DNA from: GCA-2717185 sp964386465
GTDB taxonomy: Bacteria > Pseudomonadota > Alphaproteobacteria > UBA8366 > GCA-2717185
DNA: 25,222 nt
Assembly: GCA_964386465.1 (NCBI GenBank)
Contig: CAYLTU010000050.1
Coordinates: 1-25,222, forward strand
Direction of reading: 5' to 3'
The stretch's first letter is position 1, and each line of letters starts with the position of its first letter. Positions 16,290-24,761 of the stretch are shown here, in pieces. Below the pieces are notes generated by a model, which saw nothing but the letters and a program-made list of their open reading frames with translations, made no database searches and was not told the DNA's origin. A program made the position numbers and the translations under genes.

Positions 16290-18367
16290 TCGGCCAGGAT
16301 ACAGACGTCTATATCCTGACCCGCGAGGAAGCCAAGGATGCGCTGGCCGAACTGGCGGCGGCGATCACACGTCACGACCGTCTCTACCATCAACAAGACG
16401 CGCCGGAAATCAGTGACGCTGGTTACGACGCGCTGCGCCGGCGGAACGAGGCGATCGAAGAACGCTTTCCCGACCTCGTCCGCGACGACAGCCCAAGCCG
16501 GAATGTCGGCGCGACACCCGCTTCGGGCTTCGCGAAAGTCACACACGCCCGCCCGATGCTATCGCTCTCCAACGCCTTCGACGAAAACGACGTGGTCGAG
16601 TTCCTGGCGCGGATCCGTCGTTTTCTGGGTCTCGAGGAAGACGAGACCGTCATGCTCGTCGCCGAACCCAAGATCGACGGGCTCTCCGCGTCTTTGCGGT
16701 ATGAAAACGGCGCGTTCCGGGTCGGTGCTACCCGCGGTGACGGCACGACCGGCGAGGATATCACCGCGAACCTAAGAACCATCGCCGACATCCCCGAGAC
16801 CCTGCCGGACGATGCACCCGAAATTTTCGAGGTGCGCGGCGAAGTCTATATGAGCCGCGACGATTTTTTCACCCTGAACGAACGCCAGACCGCGGAAGGC
16901 AACAAGGTTTTCGCCAACCCGCGCAACGCCGCGGCGGGCAGCCTGCGGCAACTGGATGCGTCGATCACCAGGACCCGCCCCCTGCACTTTTTCGCCTATT
17001 CCACCGGCGAAGCCAGCGCCGCCGCGGCGGACACGCATTGGGATCTGCTGTCGCGTCTCGACGCGTGGGGATTTTCCGTCAATCCGCTGTCCAGGCTCTG
17101 CGTCAGCAGCGACGACGCCCTGGCGCTCTATGAATATATTGCGGCGAAACGCGCCGTGCTCCCCTACGACATCGACGGTATCGTCTACAAGGTGAACCGG
17201 ATCGACTGGCAGAGCCGACTGGGTATGGTCAGCCGAGCGCCGCGCTGGGCGATCGCCCATAAATTCGCCGCCGAACAGGCGGAGACGCTGCTGCACGGCA
17301 TATCGATCCAGGTCGGCCGCACCGGCGCGTTGACGCCGGTCGCGGCGCTCGAACCGATCACCGTCGGCGGCGTGGTGGTCAGCCGGGCAACCTTGCACAA
17401 TGCCGACGAAATCGAACGCAAGGACGTTCGCGCCGGCGATACGGTGGTCGTCCAACGCGCCGGCGACGTGATCCCGCAAGTCGTCCGCGCCGTTCCCGAG
17501 AAGAGGCCGGCCGGTTCGAAACCGTTTCTGTTCCCCGACCGCTGCCCGGAATGCGGCAGCGCCGTCGTTCAGGAAGACGACGAGGTGGTGCGCCGTTGCA
17601 CCGGCGGCCTGATCTGCCCGGCGCAAGCGCTCGAGCGGCTGAAACACTTCGTCAGCCGCAACGCGTTCGACATCGAAGGCTTCGGCGGCAAGCATATCGA
17701 AGCCTTCCGCGAGGACGGACTGATCGAAACGCCGGCGGACATCTTCCGTCTCGGCGGCCGGTCCGAGGAAATTTCCGTACGCGAAGGCTGGGGCGAACAG
17801 TCGACCGACAATTTGCTGGCGGCCATCGAAGCGCGGCGGACGATCGCGCTGGAACGTTTCATCTACGCCCTCGGCGTGCGCCAGGTCGGACAATCGACGG
17901 CGCGGCTTCTGGCGCGCAACTACGGCAGCTTCAATGCGCTGGCCGAGGCGATGTCCCAGGCGCGGGGTCCCGAATCGGAAGCCCATGCCGGGCTCGTCGC
18001 AATCGACGGCATCGGTCCCTCGGTCGCCACCGACCTGGTTGCGTTTTTCTCCGAAGAGCACAATCAAACGGTGCTGGCCGACCTATCGGCGGCGCTCGAT
18101 ATCGAACCGTTCGTCCAGGCGGAAAACGATTCGCCGATTGCCGGCCGCACCGTCGTCTTCACCGGCACCCTGGAGCAGATGTCGCGCGGCGAGGCGAAAG
18201 CACGGGCGGAATCGCTGGGTGCGAAGGTTTCCGGTTCCGTATCCAAGAAGACCGACTATGTGGTCGCCGGTCCCGGCGCGGGATCGAAGGCAAAAAAGGC
18301 CACGGAACTCGGCGTGACGATCCTGAGCGAGGCGGAATGGCTCGATATGCTCGGAGAGGCGCCATGA
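16286..18367 (+). CDS. ligA: LigA, NAD+-dependent DNA ligase
   Basis: Seals nicks between Okazaki fragments and in repair, using NAD+. It has 693 residues, full length. Domain order: Ia NAD-binding helices (DRLYHQQDAPEISDAGYD), adenylation domain with EPKIDGLS (nucleotidyl lysine Lys129), RGDGTTGEDIT, EVRGEVYM, FANPRNAAAGSLRQ and VYKVNRIDWQ, OB fold (VGRTGALTPVA, QRAGDVIPQ), a four-cysteine zinc finger (CPEC, then RRC and IC), helix-hairpin-helix repeats, and a C-terminal BRCT domain (VFTGTLEQMSRGEAKARAES, KKTDYVVAGPGAGSKAKKA). The start is GTG at 16286, overlapping the recN stop by 4 bases. The first residues before LTREEAKDAL are not conserved. The stop overlaps the next gene by ATGA. Confidence 0.98.
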   Translation: MIGQDTDVYILTREEAKDALAELAAAITRHDRLYHQQDAPEISDAGYDALRRRNEAIEERFPDLVRDDSPSRNVGATPASGFAKVTHARPMLSLSNAFDENDVVEFLARIRRFLGLEEDETVMLVAEPKIDGLSASLRYENGAFRVGATRGDGTTGEDITANLRTIADIPETLPDDAPEIFEVRGEVYMSRDDFFTLNERQTAEGNKVFANPRNAAAGSLRQLDASITRTRPLHFFAYSTGEASAAAADTHWDLLSRLDAWGFSVNPLSRLCVSSDDALALYEYIAAKRAVLPYDIDGIVYKVNRIDWQSRLGMVSRAPRWAIAHKFAAEQAETLLHGISIQVGRTGALTPVAALEPITVGGVVVSRATLHNADEIERKDVRAGDTVVVQRAGDVIPQVVRAVPEKRPAGSKPFLFPDRCPECGSAVVQEDDEVVRRCTGGLICPAQALERLKHFVSRNAFDIEGFGGKHIEAFREDGLIETPADIFRLGGRSEEISVREGWGEQSTDNLLAAIEARRTIALERFIYALGVRQVGQSTARLLARNYGSFNALAEAMSQARGPESEAHAGLVAIDGIGPSVATDLVAFFSEEHNQTVLADLSAALDIEPFVQAENDSPIAGRTVVFTGTLEQMSRGEAKARAESLGAKVSGSVSKKTDYVVAGPGAGSKAKKATELGVTILSEAEWLDMLGEAP

Positions 18368-19659
18368 CCGGCCCGACGCTTCGAGTCATTGCATGGGCAT
18401 TGACCGCCGCCGTGGCGATTGCCGCGATGCCGCATATGGCATCCGCGCAGTCGAGCACGCGGATCTTGAAATACAACGACAAGGGCGAAGTCACCGGGGT
18501 CGTCGAGACCGAACAAAAGCAAGAGCGGAAACCAGCCGCGAAAACGGAGCGGCCCGCGGTTCAGAACCAGGAGGATCGCAAGAGCGCACCGGCGGAGGAT
18601 GCCGCCGCCGAACCGGGTGAAATCATTGTCTTCAACCCTACATCGGCCTTCGAACGGGCGATGCGCGCGGACGGCTACACGGTACTGGAGCGCATCGTGC
18701 TCGAAACGCTCGGCCTGACCGCGCTGCGGCTGCGCGTACCGCCCAACGTTTCGGCGGCGGAGGCCGTCCGCGCCTTCGAAGAGCGATTCCCCTCACTATC
18801 CGTCGGGGTCAATCAGCGCTTCAAGGTGAACGCCGGCCCGCAAGGCGATTATGGCCGCGAAGTGACCGGCTGGGGCGAAGTTCCGGCGGCCTGCGGCAGC
18901 GGTATCCGGATCGGCATGATCGACACGCTTGTCGACGTCACGCATCCGGCGATCCGGGGTCAGCGTATCGCGCGCCGCTCGTTCATCCCGAAAGATACCA
19001 AACCCGGCGCATCCGATCACGGCACGGCCGTCGCGGGACTTCTCGTCGGTAAAACGGACAACGGCGACTGGAAGGGATTGCTGCCGGGCGCCTCTCTCTA
19101 CGCGGCGAATATCTTTTCCGCGCGCGCCGATGGTGGGCTGCGGGCCAACCTGGCCTCGATGATGAAGGCGCTCGACTGGCTGGCGCAGAAGAAAGTGCGT
19201 GTCGTCAATTTCAGCCTGGCCGGTTCGCCCAACAAGACCCTGAAGAAGCTGATGCAGCGGGCCAGCGGCCGTGGCTTGGCGCTCGTCGCGGCGGCCGGCA
19301 ACGGTGGCGCCGCCGCACGGCCGGCATACCCCGCGGCGCACCCGCTCGTTCTCGCGGTCACCGCCGTCGACAAGAGTCTGGCACCCTACGATTTCGCCAA
19401 TCAGGGCGAATATATCGATTTCGCCGCGCCCGGCGTCGCCCTCTGGACCGCGCGCAAATCAGGCGGCGGTCAGCAGAGCGGCACCTCCTTCGCCGCGCCC
19501 TTCATTACCGCGGCCGTCGCGATCCACCTGTCGAGCGGCGTCAAACCGGAATCGCGCACCCTGCGCAAGGCGTTGCGCCGGTTCACCAAGGACCTTGGCG
19601 CACCGGGCCGGGACACCGTATTCGGATGGGGCTTGGTCCGCATCCGGCCGAACTGTTAA
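18364..19659 (+). CDS. Exported subtilisin-like serine peptidase (S8 family)
   Basis: Predicted periplasmic or secreted endopeptidase; substrate unknown. It has 431 residues. A signal peptide spans residues 1 to about 29, with a hydrophobic core around VIAWALTAAVAIAAM and the cleavage-like end ASA. A charged Glu/Lys/Pro/Ala-rich stretch follows (about 40-78), then a possible pro-domain-like segment (about 80-135), then the peptidase domain. The S8 triad is complete: Asp187 in IGMIDT, His219 in SDHGTAVAG and Ser375 in GTSFAAP, with oxyanion-hole Asn313 in AAAGNGG. There is no obvious C-terminal anchor. The ATG lies in an ATGA overlap with ligA, so it is translated with the ligase gene. The same frame is open far upstream inside ligA, but only the part from 18364 is protein-like. 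Confidence 0.9.
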   Translation: MTGPTLRVIAWALTAAVAIAAMPHMASAQSSTRILKYNDKGEVTGVVETEQKQERKPAAKTERPAVQNQEDRKSAPAEDAAAEPGEIIVFNPTSAFERAMRADGYTVLERIVLETLGLTALRLRVPPNVSAAEAVRAFEERFPSLSVGVNQRFKVNAGPQGDYGREVTGWGEVPAACGSGIRIGMIDTLVDVTHPAIRGQRIARRSFIPKDTKPGASDHGTAVAGLLVGKTDNGDWKGLLPGASLYAANIFSARADGGLRANLASMMKALDWLAQKKVRVVNFSLAGSPNKTLKKLMQRASGRGLALVAAAGNGGAAARPAYPAAHPLVLAVTAVDKSLAPYDFANQGEYIDFAAPGVALWTARKSGGGQQSGTSFAAPFITAAVAIHLSSGVKPESRTLRKALRRFTKDLGAPGRDTVFGWGLVRIRPNC

Positions 19660-19680
19660 ATCCATCAAGAGAACAAGAGC

Positions 19681-19685
19681 AGGAG
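19681..19685 (+). promoter_or_regulatory. Ribosome binding site of the M20D hydrolase gene
   Basis: AGGAG lies 8 bases before ATG 19694 and 5 bases before GTG 19691. It places the start here rather than at the earlier codons of the same open frame, which lie inside the peptidase gene. Confidence 0.6.
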
Positions 19686-19693
19686 AGTCCGTG

Positions 19694-20866
19694 ATGGCCG
19701 TGAAAGAAGAGATTGTTGCCTTTCAAGACGAGATCCGTGACTGGCGTCGCGATATTCACGCCCATCCGGAAACCGCGTTCGAGGAGTTCCGCACCTCCGA
19801 CATCGTAGCGGAGAAGCTCGAATCCTTCGGTATCTCGGTGCAGCGCGGCCTCGCCAAGACCGGTGTCGTCGGGACCCTCAAGGTCGGCGAGTCGAACCGC
19901 GCGATCGGGCTGCGGGCGGATATGGACGCGCTCGACATTCTGGAAGAAAACCAATTTGCGCACACCTCGACCAATCCCGGCAAGATGCACGCCTGCGGCC
20001 ATGACGGGCATACCGCGATGCTGCTCGGCGCGGCGCGCTACCTGTCGGAATCCAAGCGATTCAACGGCACCGTCCAGTTCATTTTCCAGCCCGCCGAGGA
20101 GAATGTCGCCGGCGGCCGCGTGATGGTCGAGGACGGGCTGTTCGAGCTGTTCCCGGTCGAAGCGGTCTATGGCTTGCACAACCAGCCAGGCCTGCCGCTC
20201 GGCAAGTTCGGCGTCACGCAAGGCTCGGCCATGGCCTCGGCCGACATGTTCGACATCACCATTACCGGCAAGGGCTCGCACGCCGCCCATCCACACCAGG
20301 GCGCCGACCCCATCGTCACCGGCGCGGAAGTCGTCCAGGCCCTGCAGCGCATCGCCAGCCGGACGATAAACCCGATCGACGCGGTGGTGGTCAGCGTGAC
20401 CCAGTTTCACGCCGGCACCAACATGAACGTCATCCCGGAAAGTGTGTCCATCAAGGGCACCTGCCGCACCCTCAAGACCGAAGTTCAGAACCTGGTCGAG
20501 GCGCGCATCGATCAGGTCGTCAAGGGCGTGACCAGCGCGCACGGCCTCGACTACTCGCTCGATTTCGACCGGCGCTATCCGGTGCTGATCAATACCGAAG
20601 AGGAGACCCAGGCGGCAACGGCGGCGGCGATCAAGGTCGTTGGCGCCGAAAATGTCGTTACCAACCGTCCGCCGACCATGGGCTCGGAAGACTTCGCCTG
20701 GATGCTGCAGGACCACCCCGGCTGCTACATCAGAGTCGGTAACGGCGAAGGTCTGGACGGCGGCTGCGTCGTGCACAACCCCAATTACGATTTCAACGAC
20801 GACGCCATAATCTACGGCGCGAGCTACTGGGCAGCGCTGGTCGAGCAGGAGCTTTCCGTAAGCTAA
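19694..20866 (+). CDS. M20D-family amidohydrolase (hippurate / N-acyl-amino-acid hydrolase-like)
   Basis: Predicted cytoplasmic metal-dependent hydrolase that splits an acyl group from an amino acid or a similar amide. The exact substrate cannot be read from sequence. It has 390 residues, normal for the group. Metal ligands of the M20D site are all present: Cys101 and His103 in HACGHDGHTAM, Glu135 and Glu136 in QPAEEN, His162 in GLHNQPG and His361 in VVHNPNYDFND. RRDIHAHPE and the early D in LRADMDALDI are also family marks. The dimerisation domain (about 185-290) includes KGSHAAHPHQGADPI and HAGTNMNVIPE. GTG 19691 is an alternative start. It follows the peptidase gene by 34 bases. A decayed relative of its 3' part lies 3.9 kb downstream. 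Confidence 0.93.
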   Translation: MAVKEEIVAFQDEIRDWRRDIHAHPETAFEEFRTSDIVAEKLESFGISVQRGLAKTGVVGTLKVGESNRAIGLRADMDALDILEENQFAHTSTNPGKMHACGHDGHTAMLLGAARYLSESKRFNGTVQFIFQPAEENVAGGRVMVEDGLFELFPVEAVYGLHNQPGLPLGKFGVTQGSAMASADMFDITITGKGSHAAHPHQGADPIVTGAEVVQALQRIASRTINPIDAVVVSVTQFHAGTNMNVIPESVSIKGTCRTLKTEVQNLVEARIDQVVKGVTSAHGLDYSLDFDRRYPVLINTEEETQAATAAAIKVVGAENVVTNRPPTMGSEDFAWMLQDHPGCYIRVGNGEGLDGGCVVHNPNYDFNDDAIIYGASYWAALVEQELSVS

Positions 20867-20924
20867 GGAGTGTTCCCATAAATCGTGATCTTTCGGCATA
20901 CCGTCGCGTCCGCTTGCCGAGCTG

Positions 20925-20929
20925 AAGGA
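20925..20929 (+). promoter_or_regulatory. Ribosome binding site of the SNF2 helicase gene
   Basis: AAGGA lies 5 bases before the ATG at 20935, which supports this start codon. The 68-base gap from the M20D gene is too short to show a clear separate promoter. Confidence 0.55.
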
Positions 20930-20934
20930 TAGCC

Positions 20935-23613
20935 ATGTCCAGCCTGGGCCTCCGCCTGACCCCGCAAGGCCGCCTCGTTACCGAGCAGGTCGAGGACACT
21001 CGAGACCTGGAAGGCAGGATCGTGGCGCGGCTTGTCGAGGCCTTTGCCCAAGGTTCCGGATATGGCCTGATGCAACTGGGGGCGGGCGAGGTGGGGCAGG
21101 CATTACCACCCGTCCTTGTCTGGTGGCGTGACTTCGCCGCGCGCTATGTGGCGGCGCTGTGTCTGCGGTTGTCGGACACGGACATTACGGTGCCGCCGCC
21201 TGATGGCGGTGAACTCGCCACTCTCGTGCTGACGGCGCCCATGATGCCGGGGGCCGAGTACCTGAACCAGGATGTTTTGAAGGCGCTCTGGGCGGAGGTG
21301 GGCACGGCCTTTGCTGGCTCCTTGGCCACTGCCGAAATGGATCTTCAAACCTTTCTCAAGAATCTGAACCCTGCGTGGAACCTGGTCGGGAGGGTGCATT
21401 TCAATCTGGCGGAGAACCGTCGCGATCCCGATCTGCCCTTCGCTTTCCTGGCTACTTACACCACGGGACTGTCGGCAAAGGCCAAGGCCCAACACGTGCC
21501 GCTCGGGCAGGCTTTGAGCGAATATTCCGGGGCGATGAACCGCGACAAGCTGTTGTCTCTACTGGTGCCGGTACAACGCGCCGCCGAAACCTGTGGCTGG
21601 CTGAAGGCGATGGTCGACGCGCGGGAGATTTTCCATCCGCTGCGTTGGGGTGTGGGCGAAGCGTCGCGGTTCCTCGCCAGTGCCCCCGAGTTGGAAAGCG
21701 CTGGCGTGATCGTGCGAATGCCAGTCACGTGGCGCGCCAATCGCCCCGCGCGCCCAAGGGTCACCGCGACGATCGGCTCGGGCGCCCCGACCGTCACAGG
21801 CCTCGATGGGCTGCTCGATTTCCAAGTGGACGTGACGCTGGAGGGAGAACCGCTTACCGAAGAGGAGATCGCCGCCCTGCTCACCGGCACGGAGGCGCTG
21901 GTCTTGTTGCGTGGCCAATGGGTGGAGGTCGACCGCGAACGCCTGGACCTCGCGATGCGGCAATTCAAGGAGGCGGAAACCCTGGCTGCAGAGAGCGGCC
22001 TAACCTTTGCCGAGGCCATGCGCATGCTGGCTGGGGCCACGATCACCGAAGACGGCGAGGAAAACGACGTCGCCGACTGGTCGCAGGTCACGGCCGGACC
22101 TTTTCTCGCCAAGACGTTGAAGACGTTGCGCAGCCCCGGTGGAGCATTCATCGATCCCGGCCTGGCGCTCAAGGGAAAGCTACGGCCCTATCAGAAGGCG
22201 GGTGTGCAATGGATGCATTTACTAGGCGGTCTGGGGCTGGGAGCCTGTCTTGCCGACGATATGGGCCTCGGAAAAACGATCCAAGTGCTGTCGCTACTTC
22301 TGGCGCTGGGGCAAAAAAACAAACCCAATCAACCGAACCTGCTGGTGGCACCGGCTTCGTTGCTCGCCAACTGGGTGGCTGAAATCGAACGATTCGCCCC
22401 CAGCCTGAAGGCCTTGATCGTACATTCCTCGGCCCTGCCGGCGGAACAGATGAAACAATTGACGTCGGACGGGTTCGCGGGCTGCGATCTAGCGATCACC
22501 AGCTATGGCACGCTCCTGCGATCGCCAGTTCTGGCGGAAACAAGCTGGCGTCTGGTCGTCCTCGACGAAGCCCAGGCGATTAAGAACCCGAAGGCCAAGC
22601 AGACCAGAGCGGCCAAAGCCCTGAAGGCGAAGGCGCGCATCGCGCTGACCGGCACTCCGGTAGAGAACCACCTCGGCGACCTTTGGTCGATCTTCGATTT
22701 CATCAACCCTGGCCTTCTCGGAACGTCCAGGCAGTTCTCCAACTACGCCAAGCGACTGGCGGAGCGCACTCACAATCCCTATGGCCCTCTGCGCGATCTA
22801 GTGCGCCCTTATATCCTGCGTCGGATGAAGACCGACAAGTCGGTCATCGCCGACCTGCCGGACAAGACCGAGGTAACGGCGTACTGCACCTTGAGCCGCA
22901 AACAGGCGGCGCTCTACGAGCAGACGGTGTCGGATCTGGCCGAGGCGCTGGAAGAATCCGAAGGAATTCAACGCAAGGGCGCCGTGCTGGCGACCCTGAT
23001 GCGCCTGAAACAGATTTGCAACCATCCGTCCCAGTGGCTGAAAGCGCATGCCTGGTCGGAGGAGGACAGCGGCAAATTCAGCCGCTTGCGCGAAATCGCC
23101 GAGGTGGTGGCGCTGCGGCAGGAGAAGATGTTGGTCTTCACCCAATTCCGCGAGACGACGGCGCCCCTGGAAGCATTTCTGGAAAGGGTTTTTGGCCGCC
23201 CTGGTCTGGTTCTGCATGGCGGCACGCCGGTGAAGAACCGCAATACCATGGTGCGAAGTTTCCAGGAAGACGAGACCGTCCCATTTTTCATTCTGTCGCT
23301 AAAGGCGGGGGGGGCCGGCTTGACACTGACCGCAGCGTCACATGTTGTGCATTTCGATCGCTGGTGGAACCCGGCGGTCGAGGACCAAGCCACGGACCGG
23401 GCCTTTCGCATCGGACAGAAGAAGAACATGCTGGTGCATAAGTTCGTCTGCCAGGGAACGGTCGAGGAGAAAATCGACGCCATGATCGAGGCAAAGAAAA
23501 CGCTGTCCGAGGAACTGCTGGCCGGACCGGGTGAGATCAATTTAACCGAGATGACGGATGACGCGCTGCTGCAACTCGTCACCCTTGATTTGAGCGCCGC
23601 ATTGAAAGATTAA
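20935..23613 (+). CDS. SNF2-family ATPase/helicase with N-terminal SNF2-associated region
   Basis: Superfamily 2 DNA translocase of the bacterial SNF2 group; biological role unknown. It has 892 residues. The N-terminal 420 residues carry the SNF2-associated region usual in these bacterial proteins, recognisable at GLDGLLDFQVDVTLEGEPL and LVLLRGQWVEVDRERL. Motor core: Walker A DDMGLGKTIQ (Lys447), motif II DEAQ (Asp544), motif III LTGTPVENHLGDLWSIFDF, FRETTAPLEAFLERVF, motif V SLKAGGAGLTLTAA, and motif VI DQATDRAFRIGQ (from Gln818). All catalytic motifs are intact. No nuclease or methylase domain is seen. The next gene starts 4 bases downstream and encodes a SWIM protein, the partner seen next to such helicases elsewhere (for example Bacillus subtilis YwqA/YwqB, as I recall). 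An eight-G run codes for part of motif V. Confidence 0.93.
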   Translation: MSSLGLRLTPQGRLVTEQVEDTRDLEGRIVARLVEAFAQGSGYGLMQLGAGEVGQALPPVLVWWRDFAARYVAALCLRLSDTDITVPPPDGGELATLVLTAPMMPGAEYLNQDVLKALWAEVGTAFAGSLATAEMDLQTFLKNLNPAWNLVGRVHFNLAENRRDPDLPFAFLATYTTGLSAKAKAQHVPLGQALSEYSGAMNRDKLLSLLVPVQRAAETCGWLKAMVDAREIFHPLRWGVGEASRFLASAPELESAGVIVRMPVTWRANRPARPRVTATIGSGAPTVTGLDGLLDFQVDVTLEGEPLTEEEIAALLTGTEALVLLRGQWVEVDRERLDLAMRQFKEAETLAAESGLTFAEAMRMLAGATITEDGEENDVADWSQVTAGPFLAKTLKTLRSPGGAFIDPGLALKGKLRPYQKAGVQWMHLLGGLGLGACLADDMGLGKTIQVLSLLLALGQKNKPNQPNLLVAPASLLANWVAEIERFAPSLKALIVHSSALPAEQMKQLTSDGFAGCDLAITSYGTLLRSPVLAETSWRLVVLDEAQAIKNPKAKQTRAAKALKAKARIALTGTPVENHLGDLWSIFDFINPGLLGTSRQFSNYAKRLAERTHNPYGPLRDLVRPYILRRMKTDKSVIADLPDKTEVTAYCTLSRKQAALYEQTVSDLAEALEESEGIQRKGAVLATLMRLKQICNHPSQWLKAHAWSEEDSGKFSRLREIAEVVALRQEKMLVFTQFRETTAPLEAFLERVFGRPGLVLHGGTPVKNRNTMVRSFQEDETVPFFILSLKAGGAGLTLTAASHVVHFDRWWNPAVEDQATDRAFRIGQKKNMLVHKFVCQGTVEEKIDAMIEAKKTLSEELLAGPGEINLTEMTDDALLQLVTLDLSAALKD

Positions 23614-23617
23614 AGAG

Positions 23618-24691
23618 ATGTCGAGCTACTACGGAGGATGGGCACCCTACATACCGGTTGCGGAACGCCGCAGGAAGGCAGCCCGCGAAGTTGAAAGGTT
23701 ACGCAAGAAAGGGCATCTCGCCGCGCCGGTGGTGATCGAAGGGCGCAGGATCGCCACCACTTTCTGGGGTAAGGCGTGGTGCGACAATCTGGAAAGTTAC
23801 CGCGACTTCGAGAGCCGGCTGCCGCGCGGCCGCACTTATGTTCGTAACGGCTCTGTAATCGATCTGCAAATCTCACCATTGAAAGTGCGGGCGATGGTCA
23901 GCGGGTCGTCGATTTACGAGGTCTCGGTCGGTATCGCGGAGCTGCCAAAGGCGCAATGGCAGGCCGTATGCAGAGATTGCGCCGGCGGCATCGATTCTCT
24001 GGTGGAGCTGTTGCAAGGACGCTTCAGCGAGGGGGTCATGAAGCGACTCTGCCGCCAGGACAAGGGACTGTTTCCCAGGCCATCGGAGATCGAATTCTTC
24101 TGCAGTTGTCCCGACTATGCATCGATGTGCAAGCACGTCGCGGCGGTGTTGTACGGCATTGGCACACGGCTGGACGAACAGCCGGAACTGCTGTTCCACT
24201 TGCGTGCGGTGGACGAGAACGACCTTGTGGCCCGTATCGATACTGCCCCGCCTCTAACCGAAAAAGGTCCTGACGCCGGGAAGGTGCTGGAATCTGACGA
24301 CATATCCGCACTGTTCGGCCTCGAAATGGCTGCGCCGCGACCGGCGGGGAAAGACAAGAATTCCGGTACCGAAGGTAAGGTTGAGGATCGGACGAAAGCC
24401 GTTTCGCCTCCTCCGGAAAAGAGCGCAGCGAAGACGACTAAGAACCGTGAACGCTACCCTGCCGGTTCGGTACGCCGGGAGAACGCCGTCTGGCGGGAAG
24501 TCGAGAAACTTATATCTCGGCGCAACGGCCCCGCATACGACCGGGCAACGGCATTGCTGCTCGACTTGCGCGAGCGTTCCCGGAATGGCCGAAAGGCAAA
24601 GAGTTTCGCCCGCCTCCTCGCCGCCCTCCGCGCCCGGCATGCGAGGAAGGGCAGGTTCCTTGAACGGCTGGATACCGCCGACCTTGGTTGA
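23618..24691 (+). CDS. SWIM zinc-finger protein
   Basis: Predicted DNA- or protein-binding partner of the upstream SNF2 ATPase; function unknown. It has 357 residues. N-terminal conserved part: SSYYGGWAPYIPVAERR, FWGKAWCDNLESYRDFESRL and LPRGRTYVRNGSVIDL, typical of bacterial SWIM proteins. The SWIM motif CxCx6CxH is intact: Cys162, Cys164, Cys171 and His173 (FCSCPDYASMCKHVAAV), followed by the usual helix. A charged Lys/Pro/Glu/Ala-rich linker runs from about residue 230 to 285. A basic, helical C-terminal region (about 290-350) follows, rich in Arg and Leu, with LARLRARHARKG-like character. The start is 4 bases after the helicase stop with only a weak purine-rich site, so translation is probably coupled. 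Confidence 0.9.
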   Translation: MSSYYGGWAPYIPVAERRRKAAREVERLRKKGHLAAPVVIEGRRIATTFWGKAWCDNLESYRDFESRLPRGRTYVRNGSVIDLQISPLKVRAMVSGSSIYEVSVGIAELPKAQWQAVCRDCAGGIDSLVELLQGRFSEGVMKRLCRQDKGLFPRPSEIEFFCSCPDYASMCKHVAAVLYGIGTRLDEQPELLFHLRAVDENDLVARIDTAPPLTEKGPDAGKVLESDDISALFGLEMAAPRPAGKDKNSGTEGKVEDRTKAVSPPPEKSAAKTTKNRERYPAGSVRRENAVWREVEKLISRRNGPAYDRATALLLDLRERSRNGRKAKSFARLLAALRARHARKGRFLERLDTADLG

Positions 24692-24761
24692 TAGGTGATA
24701 TCCATGCTCACTCAGCCGACCTCCACCGCCGTTTGTTTTCCCTTCCCCGCTAGTGTGTCGT

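Noticed and set aside
17551..18363. Upstream extension of the peptidase frame inside ligA
   Set aside because: The translation is Arg-rich shadow sequence of ligA, whereas a clear signal peptide begins at 18364.
19271..19693. Upstream extension of the M20D hydrolase inside the peptidase gene
   Set aside because: It is shadow sequence. A ribosome binding site at 19681-19685 and the conserved N-terminus place the start at 19691 or 19694.
19583..20899. Antisense open frame of 438 codons over the M20D gene
   Set aside because: The intact + strand gene has complete catalytic motifs. The reverse frame has none.
20935..24691. Naming the SNF2-SWIM pair as a known defence system such as DISARM
   Set aside because: DISARM needs a methylase and other components that are absent here. 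The shared feature is only an SNF2-type motor.
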